From JABMQB01 sp963666575 (lineage in GTDB: Bacteria; Bacteroidota; Bacteroidia; Bacteroidales; Prolixibacteraceae): a DNA stretch of 64,000 bases. The stretch's first letter is position 1, and each line of letters opens with the position of its first letter. This document shows, one piece after another, positions 1 through 9,355 of this stretch. The stretch covers positions 496,001 through 560,000 of the forward strand of contig CAXXYG010000027.1 of the NCBI GenBank assembly GCA_963666575.2, written 5' to 3'. The notes beneath the pieces were generated by a model. That model was not told where the DNA came from and did not search any database. It worked only from the letters and a program-made list of their open reading frames with translations. The position numbers were made by a program, and so were the translations under genes.

Positions 1-1
1 T

Positions 2-352
2 TTAATGACCCCACCTCTTGAGGGCAGGATTCCCACTAAAGTTCACCCAAAACTACCCAACGGATTAAAAACCACGTGCCTTAAAAACCACGACAAACTT
101 GACCCAAGCGATATGTATCCGGTTGTTCAATACAATGGGTTAACCTACTGGGCACTAAGTTACATCGACAATAGAAACGCCATGAATATTGCTGCGTACG
201 ATACAAAAGGCAATTTAGTGAAACAATGGGAAAAAACAGGCGCCCGGTATATTTTTGATATTGAAGTTGATTGTGCAGCACAATCAATAATATTTATAGG
301 GCAAAGTAACCAATCGGTCAAAATGGGCTGGGATGAATTAGTAACAAAATAA
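2..352 (+). CDS. C-terminal part of an unrecognised protein (5' end at or beyond window edge)
   Basis: The reading frame is open to the left edge of the window, so this is probably the C-terminus of a longer protein; the first in-frame ATG is at position 5. The visible part is hydrophilic, has no membrane segment, and contains a beta-rich segment with aromatic residues (YWALSYIDNRN, then AAYDTKGNLVKQWEKTGARY) that looks like blades of a propeller or jelly-roll. I do not recognise the family and assign no function. It ends about 200 bases before the next gene, which is on the same strand, and nothing clear lies in between. Confidence 0.45.
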   Translation, partial: LMTPPLEGRIPTKVHPKLPNGLKTTCLKNHDKLDPSDMYPVVQYNGLTYWALSYIDNRNAMNIAAYDTKGNLVKQWEKTGARYIFDIEVDCAAQSIIFIGQSNQSVKMGWDELVTK

Positions 353-550
353 CATTTTAAATTGGACCGGGCATGCCTCAAAAACCTGCCCAGTTAATAA
401 ACATAATTTATTTCTTGCTCGGCAAAGTAATACGGGAAAAATAGAGAGAAAAAAAACATACTATTTTTAACAGTAAAGGTTTGAACAAAATGGCTTGTTA
501 TTTCTTTTATACATAGAATCATTTGATTTTATAATCCTAAATCAAACAGA

Positions 551-1972
551 ATGAGCCTTTATCCAAGAACATACCGGTTTTATATCTCCGCCCTATTAAG
601 CTTTGTTATTATAACTATTCCCCTTATAACTATTGCTCAGGAATCGGGCGAAAAATTATTCCAAACAAATTGTGCACAGTGCCATGGGGCAGATCTAACA
701 GGAGGCAATGCACAAAGTTTAATAGATGGTGTTTGGCAGTTTGGCGATGAAAATAGTTACATCACCCGGAATATAAAGTTTGGCATTCAACATTTGGGAA
801 TGCCCTCCTATGAAAAAACGTTATCCGATTCTGAAATAAGGTCCATTGTATCATACATGCGTGATGCCGAAAAAAGTTCAGGAGTTGAAATTCCTCCGCT
901 ACCAAAAAATCTGGAAACAATGGATTATTTTATTAATTCAGAAGTATTTGCAGAAAATCTGGAAGTACCATGGGCAATTGATTTTATTGATAGCAATACA
1001 GCTTTAATTACTGAACGTCCGGGGAGATTAAGGATCGTAAAAAATGGAAGGCTATTGGAAAATCCAGTTCAAAATACACCTGAAGTTTTAAACCAGGGTC
1101 AGGGTGGTTTACTCGATGTTGCTATTGATCCTGATTACAAAAATAATGGATGGATTTACCTGGCTTTTAGTCATGAACTTGAAAACCAAGGAGCGCAACG
1201 AACACCTGCCATGACAAAATTAGTTAGAGGAAAAATAAAAGATAATGTTTGGACTCTCGAGCAGGTAATTTTTGAAGCTCCTCACGAAACCTACCGAACT
1301 ACCCGCCACCATTATGGCTGCCGCATAGTTTTTGACCCATCGGGATACCTCTATTTTTGTATTGGTGAACGGGGTTACGACACGGAAGCTCAATCAAATA
1401 AATTACCTAATGGTAAAGTACACCGAATACATCCTGATGGAGCAATTCCTGATGACAATCCGTTTATTCACGAGGAAGGAGCCATACCTTCCATTTTTTC
1501 GTTGGGAAACCGTAATATTCAGGGTATGGCAATTCATCCGGTAACCGGCGAGCTTTGGACAACAGAGCATGGTCCTATGGGAGGTGATGAATTAAATCGG
1601 ATCACTTCAGGCAAAAATTATGGGTGGCCGGTAATTACTTATGGCCGAAATTACAATGGATCGATTATTACTGAATTAACACATAAAACCGGGTTAGAAC
1701 AACCTAATTTATACTGGAAACCATCGATAGCAGTATGCGGACTCGATTTTTATAAGGGTAACTTATTCAAAAAATGGAAAAATAAATTGTTAGTTGGAGC
1801 ATTAAAATACGAAGAAGTCAGATTATTAAGTATAGAAGGTGATAGAGTTATGCATCAGGAAGTAATCCTGAAAAATGTCGGCCGGGTACGCGATGTTTCC
1901 ACAGGCCCCGATGGAGCAATTTATGTGGTGTTGAACAATCCAGGCACTATTTTGCGATTAACTCCAAAATAA
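551..1972 (+). CDS. Cytochrome c / PQQ-type aldose sugar dehydrogenase (GSDH family) fusion
   Basis: This 473-residue exported protein has an N-terminal membrane or signal segment (about residues 10-29). A c-type haem domain follows, with CAQCH at residues 41-45 and a likely axial methionine in the GMPSYE segment. The rest, from about residue 115, is a six-bladed soluble glucose/sorbosone dehydrogenase propeller. Family hallmarks include the GRLRIVKNG start, a double histidine in RTTRHHYGCRIVFD, and GPMGGDELNRI followed by NYGWPV near the C-terminus. The family oxidises aldoses with pyrroloquinoline quinone; the fused haem domain would pass electrons to the respiratory chain in the periplasm. 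Substrate is not predictable. The gene stands alone, with about 270 non-coding bases before the sigma-factor gene. Confidence 0.88.
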   Translation: MSLYPRTYRFYISALLSFVIITIPLITIAQESGEKLFQTNCAQCHGADLTGGNAQSLIDGVWQFGDENSYITRNIKFGIQHLGMPSYEKTLSDSEIRSIVSYMRDAEKSSGVEIPPLPKNLETMDYFINSEVFAENLEVPWAIDFIDSNTALITERPGRLRIVKNGRLLENPVQNTPEVLNQGQGGLLDVAIDPDYKNNGWIYLAFSHELENQGAQRTPAMTKLVRGKIKDNVWTLEQVIFEAPHETYRTTRHHYGCRIVFDPSGYLYFCIGERGYDTEAQSNKLPNGKVHRIHPDGAIPDDNPFIHEEGAIPSIFSLGNRNIQGMAIHPVTGELWTTEHGPMGGDELNRITSGKNYGWPVITYGRNYNGSIITELTHKTGLEQPNLYWKPSIAVCGLDFYKGNLFKKWKNKLLVGALKYEEVRLLSIEGDRVMHQEVILKNVGRVRDVSTGPDGAIYVVLNNPGTILRLTPK

Positions 1973-2240
1973 AATATTACCAAGTCTCATACATATAGAA
2001 ATAATATGTTTGATTAGTTTAACCCCTGCGAAAATCAAAAAAACTATAACATCTTAATTAACTAGTCTTTAGCCCGTCGTATTTTGTGATGTTTTTTTCA
2101 TAAAACAATAATTATCAATAATAAAGTGAAAAGAACCTATGCTAACAATAACACATTTAAGTAAATGTAAAATGTTAATTTGAGTATATTTATAATGCAT
2201 AGAATTAGTAATCTCCTCAATCCTATTTAACCAATTTTCT

Positions 2241-2248
2241 TACATTTG
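2241..2248 (+). promoter_or_regulatory. Bacteroidota -7 promoter box upstream of the sigma-factor gene
   Basis: TACATTTG matches the Bacteroidota -7 consensus TAnnTTTG exactly. It overlaps a TTG that could be read as an upstream start codon, which argues that translation begins at the ATG at 2267. No convincing -33 TTTG is seen at the usual spacing. Confidence 0.5.
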
Positions 2249-2266
2249 TCACACTTTTTAAAATAT

Positions 2267-2860
2267 ATGGGAGAAAACATTAGCATAAATAAGATAATTG
2301 ATAAGCTTTCCGAAGGGAATGAATCAGCATTTGAAAAGCTATTCAAACTCTACTATCCACGACTTAAAAACTATGCTTATTATTTTCTTAAAAATAATGA
2401 TGAAGCTGAGGATTTAGTTCAGGACGTATTTTTTCAAATATGGGAAAACCGTCAAAAATTGACTAGCGAAAAACATTTTGCATCATTTATTTTTACATTA
2501 TTAAAAAACCGTTGTTTAAATTCTATTAAACGTAAAGTAGTAGAAGACAACTACATGGTTTACCATACAAAACATGAATCGGAAGAAATATTTCATATAA
2601 GTTTTGAAATGGAAAGTGGCTTTTCCACAATGGAAGAAAGGTTAACCAAAGAACTTGAGAATTTAATTCATAAAATGCCTGAACGTTGTGGCGCTGCATT
2701 TAGGTTAAAATGGTTCGAAGGAAAAAAAATTCATGAAATTGCCAGTATCATGAAAATTTCAACAACTATGGTTGATAAACATTTAGCTAAAGGTTTTCAA
2801 ATTGCCCGCAATACACTTACACCCGACCTCTTTTTATTCCTGATTATTACCCGATCATAA
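2267..2860 (+). CDS. ECF RNA polymerase sigma factor (FecI-like)
   Basis: This is a sigma-70 family ECF factor of about 197 residues. Region 2 is visible as FEKLFKLYYPRLKNYAYYFL followed by DEAEDLVQDVFFQIWENR. Region 4 is a C-terminal helix-turn-helix around KIHEIASIMKISTTMVDKHLAKG. I chose the ATG at 2267 because the in-frame TTG 21 bases upstream lies inside a TAnnTTTG promoter box. The next gene encodes a FecR-type anti-sigma factor, followed by an STN-containing SusC receptor. This is the classic trans-envelope arrangement in which substrate binding at the outer membrane releases the sigma factor to transcribe the receptor operon. Non-coding DNA of about 170 bases separates it from fecR. 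Confidence 0.9.
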   Translation: MGENISINKIIDKLSEGNESAFEKLFKLYYPRLKNYAYYFLKNNDEAEDLVQDVFFQIWENRQKLTSEKHFASFIFTLLKNRCLNSIKRKVVEDNYMVYHTKHESEEIFHISFEMESGFSTMEERLTKELENLIHKMPERCGAAFRLKWFEGKKIHEIASIMKISTTMVDKHLAKGFQIARNTLTPDLFLFLIITRS

Positions 2861-3030
2861 ATTTTAAAACTTGCAGCATAAAATATTGATTTTGTGCACC
2901 TTGATTTATAAAGTCTGATCTTGAACATCGTTTTGCAAAAATAAAACAGAAGTTTTGTATTTATTGGGTTGGTAAAATCATTCATCAAGTTGTATTACTT
3001 CATGGAGATATAAAGGTGGGGAAACATCAA

Positions 3031-4017
3031 ATGGATAAAAATAAATTGCAAACAAAAATCAGTCATTTCTTAGAAGGAAAACTTCCTAAACAGGAGGAAC
3101 TGGAATTGCTATTATGGATCAAATCTGACAAAAATAACAAGGACCTTTTTTTGAAAGAGCAACAGTTGTTGAGCAGCCGTATTTTGTCTAAAAAAGATTT
3201 AAACCTGAATTTAAAATGGAAAACGTTAAAAATGCGGATTGATTCAGGAAAAAAGGGAAAAAGCCCTTATTCGTTATTTTTAAGAATAGCTTCAATTGCT
3301 GCAGCCTTTATTTTTGGTATTATTCTAACATCCATTATCATAACACAATATTTTCCAATATCGAATACTAATGCACAAATCCAGAACATAACAACACCCC
3401 ATGGGGCAAGGGCAAATTTTACATTACCCGATGGTTCAATAGTTTGGTTAAATTCCGGTTCGAAACTTTCATTTTCATCAACTTTTAGACTAAACAGGCC
3501 AGTAACATTAGAAGGTGAAGCTTTTTTTGATGTAGTTAAAAGCCTCAAGCCATTTATTGTTTCAACCAAATTTGGCGATGTGGAGGTAAAGGGAACTTCT
3601 TTTAATGTTAAAGCTTTTGCTGAAGAAACATTGCAGGCAACTTTAGTTACAGGCAAGGTGCTGTTTCGTGAAAAAGATAGTAAAAAGGAGGTTACCCTTC
3701 GTCCCGGGCAACAAGTTAACTTATTGGATAACAAACTAAAAATTACAAATGTTGAAACCGATCTTTTTACCTCATGGAAAGACGGGAAATTGATCTTCAG
3801 GAAAGAATTCCTACCTGAAGTGGCCCGAAGGCTTGAAAGATGGTACAATGTTAAAATTATTCTTGAGAACGATAAGCGGTTAGCTAACATTTGGTATTCT
3901 GGTACATTAAAAATGGAATCGTTCAGCGAAGTGCTTGAATTGTTAAGTGTTACAGCATCTATTAATTACACATACAATGAAAAAACAAGAACAATTAATA
4001 TAAAATATAAACAATAA
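3031..4017 (+). CDS. FecR-family anti-sigma factor, inner membrane
   Basis: This anti-sigma factor of about 328 residues has a cytoplasmic N-terminal part (to about residue 80), one membrane segment (FLRIASIAAAFIFGIILTSI) and a periplasmic part. The periplasmic part carries the FecR signature (ANFTLPDGSIVWLNSGSKLSF, GEAFFDVVK, FNVKAF) and a C-terminal DUF4974-like domain (SGTLKMESFSEVLELL). A GTG 15 bases upstream is in frame, but I prefer the ATG at 3031, preceded by a purine-rich AAAGGTGGGG. It is expected to bind the STN domain of the downstream SusC protein and hold the upstream sigma factor inactive. About 195 non-coding bases separate it from susC. Confidence 0.9.
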   Translation: MDKNKLQTKISHFLEGKLPKQEELELLLWIKSDKNNKDLFLKEQQLLSSRILSKKDLNLNLKWKTLKMRIDSGKKGKSPYSLFLRIASIAAAFIFGIILTSIIITQYFPISNTNAQIQNITTPHGARANFTLPDGSIVWLNSGSKLSFSSTFRLNRPVTLEGEAFFDVVKSLKPFIVSTKFGDVEVKGTSFNVKAFAEETLQATLVTGKVLFREKDSKKEVTLRPGQQVNLLDNKLKITNVETDLFTSWKDGKLIFRKEFLPEVARRLERWYNVKIILENDKRLANIWYSGTLKMESFSEVLELLSVTASINYTYNEKTRTINIKYKQ

Positions 4018-4212
4018 AATATAACTAACTAAACTGTTTAATGCCTATGACATAAAGTTTCGACCAATCATGACATTTATTGAAAATGTAATAAGTTACA
4101 AAGATTTCTGATACTAGATCTGATATCTTTGAGAAATGAAAAAGAGGTAGAACTTGTCCTTCTACCCCTTTAAAAATGATTTAACACGTTTATTAAACCA
4201 AAATGTAAAATT

Positions 4213-7200
4213 ATGAAAAAAAAATGGATGTGCCTCCGTTGTGAACCGGAGGTATGTAAATTATTAAAAAAAATGAAGACAACCTTATTTTTGTTGTTGG
4301 TAACATTTTTAGGTAGTTATGCTGCCGAAAGTTACTCGCAAGCAACCAAACTCACTCTTGATATTAGAAATTCTTCGGTTAAGGAAATTCTTAACGAAAT
4401 TGAAAATCAAAGTGATTTTAGATTCTTTTATAGTGTTGCAGTTAATGTAGAACGCAAAACATCTATATCGAAAAAGAGTAAAGTAATTTTTGATGTCCTT
4501 GACGAATTGTTTCAGGGAACAGGAGTTAAGTACGAACTCCGCGGAAGGCAAATAGCCTTGGTTCAGGGCGATGAAGCATTTGGTTTTGCTAATGGTATGG
4601 CCGCTCAGCAAAAAGGTATTTCCGGAAAAGTTACCGACGATACTGGATTCCCCCTACCTGGAGTAACAGTGCTTATTAAAGGTACAACCACTGGAACTGT
4701 TACCGATGCGAATGGAAATTTTTCAATATCACAAATATCAGAAAGTGCCACTTTGGCTTTTTCATTTGTTGGTATGATTACTCAGGAAATTGTTGTAGCT
4801 AATCAAACAGTTATAAATGTTTCATTAGAGAATGATGCTATTGGTATTGAAGAAATTGTTGCCATTGGTTATGGAACAATGAAAAAAAGTGACCTGACAG
4901 GTTCTTTATCAAGTATTACTGATGAAAGACTTTTAGATAGGCCGGCTTTTAACGTGGCTCAGGCTATTGGTGGTAAAATTGCCGGTGTTAAAATTATTGA
5001 ACGCTCAGGAGCACCTGGTAGCGAACCAATGATTCGTATTCGTGGAACAAACTCAATTAATTCAGTAAATGACCCTTTATTTGTTGTTGATGGTGTTGTT
5101 GGTGTAAGTAATGCACTTCGTATGCTTAATCCAAACGAAATTGAAACAATGGACGTTTTGAAAGATGCTTCGGCAACGGCTATTTATGGAGCGCGTGGTT
5201 CAAACGGGGTAATTATAATAACAACAAAACGTGGTTATGATGGTGAAACCAAGGTTGAATATAACGGATATGTTACAAGAGCTGATATGAACAGGAAATT
5301 TTATGTTCTTGATGCTGAACAAATGATGTATGTTGTAACTCAAGCCTGGATGAACGTTGAAAAATATGCTTCATCACCTAACTGGCCAGCTCAGTTTGAT
5401 GCTTCTATTAATGACAATGGAACAAGTTACAATAATATGCCTCACCTTTTTGAGCAAACTCCAGCTGGAAGTTATTCTATTCCACTGATGGGCGGCGATG
5501 GTAATTATTATAAACCACGATTTGATACTAACTGGGAATCTGAAATTTTTAAACCATCAACTTCAACCAATCATCAAATTAGTGTTCGTGGCGGATCGAA
5601 AGATGCAAAATTTGGTTTATTTGTAGGTTACGGACTTGAAGATGGTTTGTTGTTAGATTCTAAAATTGACCGTTACACATTTAAATTAAATGGTGACATG
5701 AAAATTAAAGAATGGTTATCAGTAAGTACTAATCTTGGCTTTAGTAAAAATAAAGAATTCATAAACGATATTTCTTACTTTAGTGGAGGTATAGCGCGTG
5801 CAGCTGTTGAGGCTTATTCTATTCTTCCTGCCCAGTATCCAAATGACGAAAGTGTATATGGAAATTTTGCCGGTAAATGGTCATCAAATGCTGATTTCCC
5901 TGCTGGTGAAACTCCTCACAATCCTGTTCATATTACAAAAGATACTGAAAGATACACTGATCGCACACAAGTAATCGGTGATGTTACGTTGAATTTTCAG
6001 ATTACCAAGGATTTAACTTTTAAGACAAATTTTGCTTTTGATGCTAATTATTCAAAGGCAAATCAATATACTGGTCGTTTAATCGATACCAGAGGTACTG
6101 CTTATATTGATGAACGTAATACATTCTACTGGCAAAATGAAAATTATTTTAACTATAATAAAACCTTTGGCGATCATTCTGTAACAGGAATGGTAGGTCT
6201 TTCATGGTCGCAATACACTTGGGAACATGTTGATGCACAGAACCGTTATTTCTTTGATGATTTTTACGGATGGCACAATCTTGAAGTAGGAACTGATACA
6301 AGGCCACGTACAAGAAGTACAGATGGCAAAAATGCCTTGAATTCATATTTTGCTCGTGCAACTTATAGTTACAAACATAAGTATTTATTTACTGCTACTG
6401 GCCGTTATGATGGTTCTTCCAAATTTGGAGCTAATTCAAAATATGGTTTTTTCCCATCGGGTTCAGTTGCCTGGAGAGTTCTTGAAGAAGGTTTTATGGA
6501 AGATGTGGAAACATTGTCGAACCTAAAAATTCGTGCAAGTGTTGGTATAACTGGTAACCAGGAGATTGGTAGTTATAGAACACAAACCTTTATTGGTTCA
6601 ACAAATATTGCTATTGGCGATGCTGTTTACCCAGGGCTTTACCCTAATGATAGAATGGGAAACCCTGACTTGAAGTGGGAATCAACAACTCAATACGATA
6701 TTGGAATTGATATTGGTTTATTCGATGGCCGAATTAACGCTGCTTTCGATTATTACAATAAATTAACTGAAGATATGTTATTGGATGTGCCTTTACCAAC
6801 ATCTACAACTGTTGGAAAAGTACAAATGAATTACGGTTCGGTAGAAAATAAAGGCATTGAATTTACTATTAATACACATAACATAAAAAGTAAAGACTTT
6901 AATTGGTTTACCGATATTACTTTTGCTGCCAATAAAAACAAAATTGTTAAACTTGGCCCTACCGGAGCCGATATTCTACGTAACTATTGGGTAGGTGGAG
7001 CAAATACAATTTTAAGAGAAGGTGAATCAGTGGCTTCATTCTTTGGACTTAACCGTTTGGGAACTTACGGAACCGATGAAGCTTCGTTAGCAGCTCGTTA
7101 TGGTTTTGTTCCTGGAGATGTAAAATACGAAGATGTAAACCAGGATGGCATTATCAGTTTTGTTGCTGATGGTGGTATTGTTGGTAGCGCATTCCCTGAA

Positions 7201-7704
7201 TGGGATATGAATTTAAATAACAGTTTTGAATATAAAAACTTCGATTTTAACATTGATATTCGCTTTTCATACGGAGCTAAAAAAGAGAACCGTACAAACC
7301 ACTCTTCTGAAGACCGTCAGGCAATGGCAAATGGTAAAAACTCAATCCTGAATGCTTGGCGTCCTGATCACCAGAATACACCTATTGGCCAGGTTCGTCC
7401 GGGCAATGGTGGCGCTTACTACCAAACATATCCTGATACCCATTGGATTGAAGATTGTTCATTTATCAGAGGCGAAGGTACAACTCTTGGTTATACGTTC
7501 TCAAAATCTATTCTTGACAGAGTTGGTTTAGATAAACTTAGGGTTTATGCAACAGCCAAAAATTTCTTTGTACTTACTAAATATTCTGGATATGATCCTG
7601 AAGGTAGCGACGAGGGAAATATGGACTCTATAACTCCTGGAATGGATTTCTTTATGTATCCACGTCCTACTACTTATACATTTGGGGTTAATCTAATTTT
7701 CTAA
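4213..7704 (+). CDS. SusC/RagA-type TonB-dependent receptor with N-terminal STN signalling domain
   Basis: This 1163-residue outer-membrane transporter has a hydrophobic signal segment (about residues 21-38) after a basic, Cys-containing N-terminal extension. The order is: STN domain (about 45-110, LTLDIRNSSVKEILNEIE), carboxypeptidase-D-like beta-sandwich (about 135-215, ISGKVTDDTGFPLPGVTVLIKG), plug domain (GKIAGVKI, AIYGARGSNGVIIITTKRG) and a long beta-barrel. The STN domain, absent from the second SusC in this window, is the part that signals to FecR. An internal start at 4273 would give a more conventional signal peptide, but long N-terminal extensions are common in STN-SusC proteins. 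SusD follows after 10 bases, so they are co-transcribed. Confidence 0.95.
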   Translation: MKKKWMCLRCEPEVCKLLKKMKTTLFLLLVTFLGSYAAESYSQATKLTLDIRNSSVKEILNEIENQSDFRFFYSVAVNVERKTSISKKSKVIFDVLDELFQGTGVKYELRGRQIALVQGDEAFGFANGMAAQQKGISGKVTDDTGFPLPGVTVLIKGTTTGTVTDANGNFSISQISESATLAFSFVGMITQEIVVANQTVINVSLENDAIGIEEIVAIGYGTMKKSDLTGSLSSITDERLLDRPAFNVAQAIGGKIAGVKIIERSGAPGSEPMIRIRGTNSINSVNDPLFVVDGVVGVSNALRMLNPNEIETMDVLKDASATAIYGARGSNGVIIITTKRGYDGETKVEYNGYVTRADMNRKFYVLDAEQMMYVVTQAWMNVEKYASSPNWPAQFDASINDNGTSYNNMPHLFEQTPAGSYSIPLMGGDGNYYKPRFDTNWESEIFKPSTSTNHQISVRGGSKDAKFGLFVGYGLEDGLLLDSKIDRYTFKLNGDMKIKEWLSVSTNLGFSKNKEFINDISYFSGGIARAAVEAYSILPAQYPNDESVYGNFAGKWSSNADFPAGETPHNPVHITKDTERYTDRTQVIGDVTLNFQITKDLTFKTNFAFDANYSKANQYTGRLIDTRGTAYIDERNTFYWQNENYFNYNKTFGDHSVTGMVGLSWSQYTWEHVDAQNRYFFDDFYGWHNLEVGTDTRPRTRSTDGKNALNSYFARATYSYKHKYLFTATGRYDGSSKFGANSKYGFFPSGSVAWRVLEEGFMEDVETLSNLKIRASVGITGNQEIGSYRTQTFIGSTNIAIGDAVYPGLYPNDRMGNPDLKWESTTQYDIGIDIGLFDGRINAAFDYYNKLTEDMLLDVPLPTSTTVGKVQMNYGSVENKGIEFTINTHNIKSKDFNWFTDITFAANKNKIVKLGPTGADILRNYWVGGANTILREGESVASFFGLNRLGTYGTDEASLAARYGFVPGDVKYEDVNQDGIISFVADGGIVGSAFPEWDMNLNNSFEYKNFDFNIDIRFSYGAKKENRTNHSSEDRQAMANGKNSILNAWRPDHQNTPIGQVRPGNGGAYYQTYPDTHWIEDCSFIRGEGTTLGYTFSKSILDRVGLDKLRVYATAKNFFVLTKYSGYDPEGSDEGNMDSITPGMDFFMYPRPTTYTFGVNLIF

Positions 7705-7714
7705 AAATAAAAAG

Positions 7715-9331
7715 ATGAAAGAAATGAAATATATATTTATAACATTGCTCGGGCTTGGCCTTTTGCTAGGTTCGTGCGAGAAATTTTTGGAAGAAACACC
7801 AACAGGATCTCTTACTGATGAATCACAAATTACAAGTGCTTCAGGTGGGCTTGCACTAGCAACCGGCGCATACAGGGCACTTCCCGATTGGACAGGCGGT
7901 GCTGTTTGGTGGGGTGGCAACAAAGTTAACGCTTTAGAATATGCAACAGGTAAAGCTTATTCGCAATACCAGGGCGCTGAATTGTGGAAATTTGAACAAA
8001 ACAGTGAAAGTGGTGATAGCGAATATTTTGTAAATCCTTGGAACGACTGGTACAAAGGTGTTATAGATTGTAACCTGGCATTAAAAATGTTGCCTGGCGT
8101 AACCGAATTAGGCGAAGATGAAAAATCAAAATTAATTGGTGAAGTGCGTACATTAAGAGCATTTTACTATTTCTGCCTGGTTCGTCAATATGGTGATGTA
8201 GTTTACAACACCGAAATTGTAACTGATGTAGCCGATGCTCCAAGGGAAAGGTCTAGTTTGGTAAAAATATATGACGAAATTATTGTTCCTGACCTGGAAT
8301 ATGCTGTAAACGAAAGTGCACTTATCGATGCACAATCAACCGATGGTAGAATTACAAAACACAGCGCAAGGGCTATTTTAGCCGATGTGTATCTTACAAT
8401 GTCGGGTTATCCTTACCAGGAAGCTGTAACTGATGTTACTAAAAATTGGTGTGGTGAAGGGTCTTGGTCAATGACCGAATATCCTGTTAATTCAGCCAGT
8501 GCAACTGCATTATTGCAAAAATCGAAAGCTCAGCTTGATTTTTTATATGGTAAATATGAATTAGGTGCTTTTGAAGACATCAGAAATCCGGCAATGGATA
8601 ATAAAGGTGGTGCAATTTTCCAAATCCAATATATTGCTGATCTTCGGAATAATGATTTTATTGCTACAACTTTGCCATTGGCAAGTCAAATTTCAATGTT
8701 TGGCGACGAAAATGGAACTGGTATTCCAAGTGTGGCTTATTATAATTCATATAATCCTGCTGATAAACGAATTCAGGACAGAGTCTATTTCTTTGAAGAT
8801 GATACAAAATCATTAAAATATGACCCAAATGAAAGCCCAGCAGCTAAATTTGCCGTAAAATTCCTTTACAAATATTACGACACTGAAGCTATTAAAGTTA
8901 CTGGCGCTTCAGGGCTGAATTTTAATATTTACAGGTATGCCGATATTCTGTTAATGTTAACCGAAGTAAACTGGGCACTTAATGTTTCAGGAAATGATGA
9001 AGTTAAAGGAATTAATGAAATTAGAGTAAGGGCTGGTTTACCTACATACCAATCAGGCGAACTTTCACTTTTAGATATTATGAGTGAACGTGCATACGAG
9101 TTGGTTTGGGAAAATAAAATGCTTTTTGATATGAGGCGGACACGTACAGCCCTTATCGATGGTTCAGGTGAATTTTCAGGAATCGAAAATTTTGTAGGGC
9201 ATCAACCTACATCATTTAATTTTGAGTTTAGCGCAAAACATCTATTAGCACCTGTTTCTTCAACCGAGATTGATAACAACAGGCTTTGCACTCAAAACTA
9301 TGGATGGACACCTCAACAAGTAGGTCAATAA
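7715..9331 (+). CDS. SusD/RagB-family outer-membrane lipoprotein
   Basis: This 538-residue lipoprotein has a signal peptide and a lipobox ending LLGSC (lipidated Cys21), then the SusD start CEKFLEETPTGSLTDE. Helical TPR-like segments follow (YKGVIDCNLALKMLPG, LIGEVRTLRAFYYFCLVRQYGDV), with the C-terminal family hallmark YELVWENKMLFDMRRT. It caps the SusC barrel on the cell surface and delivers the ligand. It lies 10 bases after susC and 24 bases before the next lipoprotein gene. No carbohydrate-active enzyme is encoded nearby, so the ligand is unknown and may not be a glycan. Confidence 0.95.
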   Translation: MKEMKYIFITLLGLGLLLGSCEKFLEETPTGSLTDESQITSASGGLALATGAYRALPDWTGGAVWWGGNKVNALEYATGKAYSQYQGAELWKFEQNSESGDSEYFVNPWNDWYKGVIDCNLALKMLPGVTELGEDEKSKLIGEVRTLRAFYYFCLVRQYGDVVYNTEIVTDVADAPRERSSLVKIYDEIIVPDLEYAVNESALIDAQSTDGRITKHSARAILADVYLTMSGYPYQEAVTDVTKNWCGEGSWSMTEYPVNSASATALLQKSKAQLDFLYGKYELGAFEDIRNPAMDNKGGAIFQIQYIADLRNNDFIATTLPLASQISMFGDENGTGIPSVAYYNSYNPADKRIQDRVYFFEDDTKSLKYDPNESPAAKFAVKFLYKYYDTEAIKVTGASGLNFNIYRYADILLMLTEVNWALNVSGNDEVKGINEIRVRAGLPTYQSGELSLLDIMSERAYELVWENKMLFDMRRTRTALIDGSGEFSGIENFVGHQPTSFNFEFSAKHLLAPVSSTEIDNNRLCTQNYGWTPQQVGQ

Positions 9332-9355
9332 ATTAAATTTATTAATCTGAAAAAC

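Noticed and set aside
2246..2266. TTG at 2246 as start codon of the sigma factor
   Set aside because: It lies inside a perfect TAnnTTTG promoter box; the ATG at 2267 gives a normal ECF N-terminus.
3016..3030. GTG at 3016 as start of the anti-sigma factor
   Set aside because: The ATG at 3031 follows a purine-rich stretch at a sensible distance, and the added five residues have no family support.
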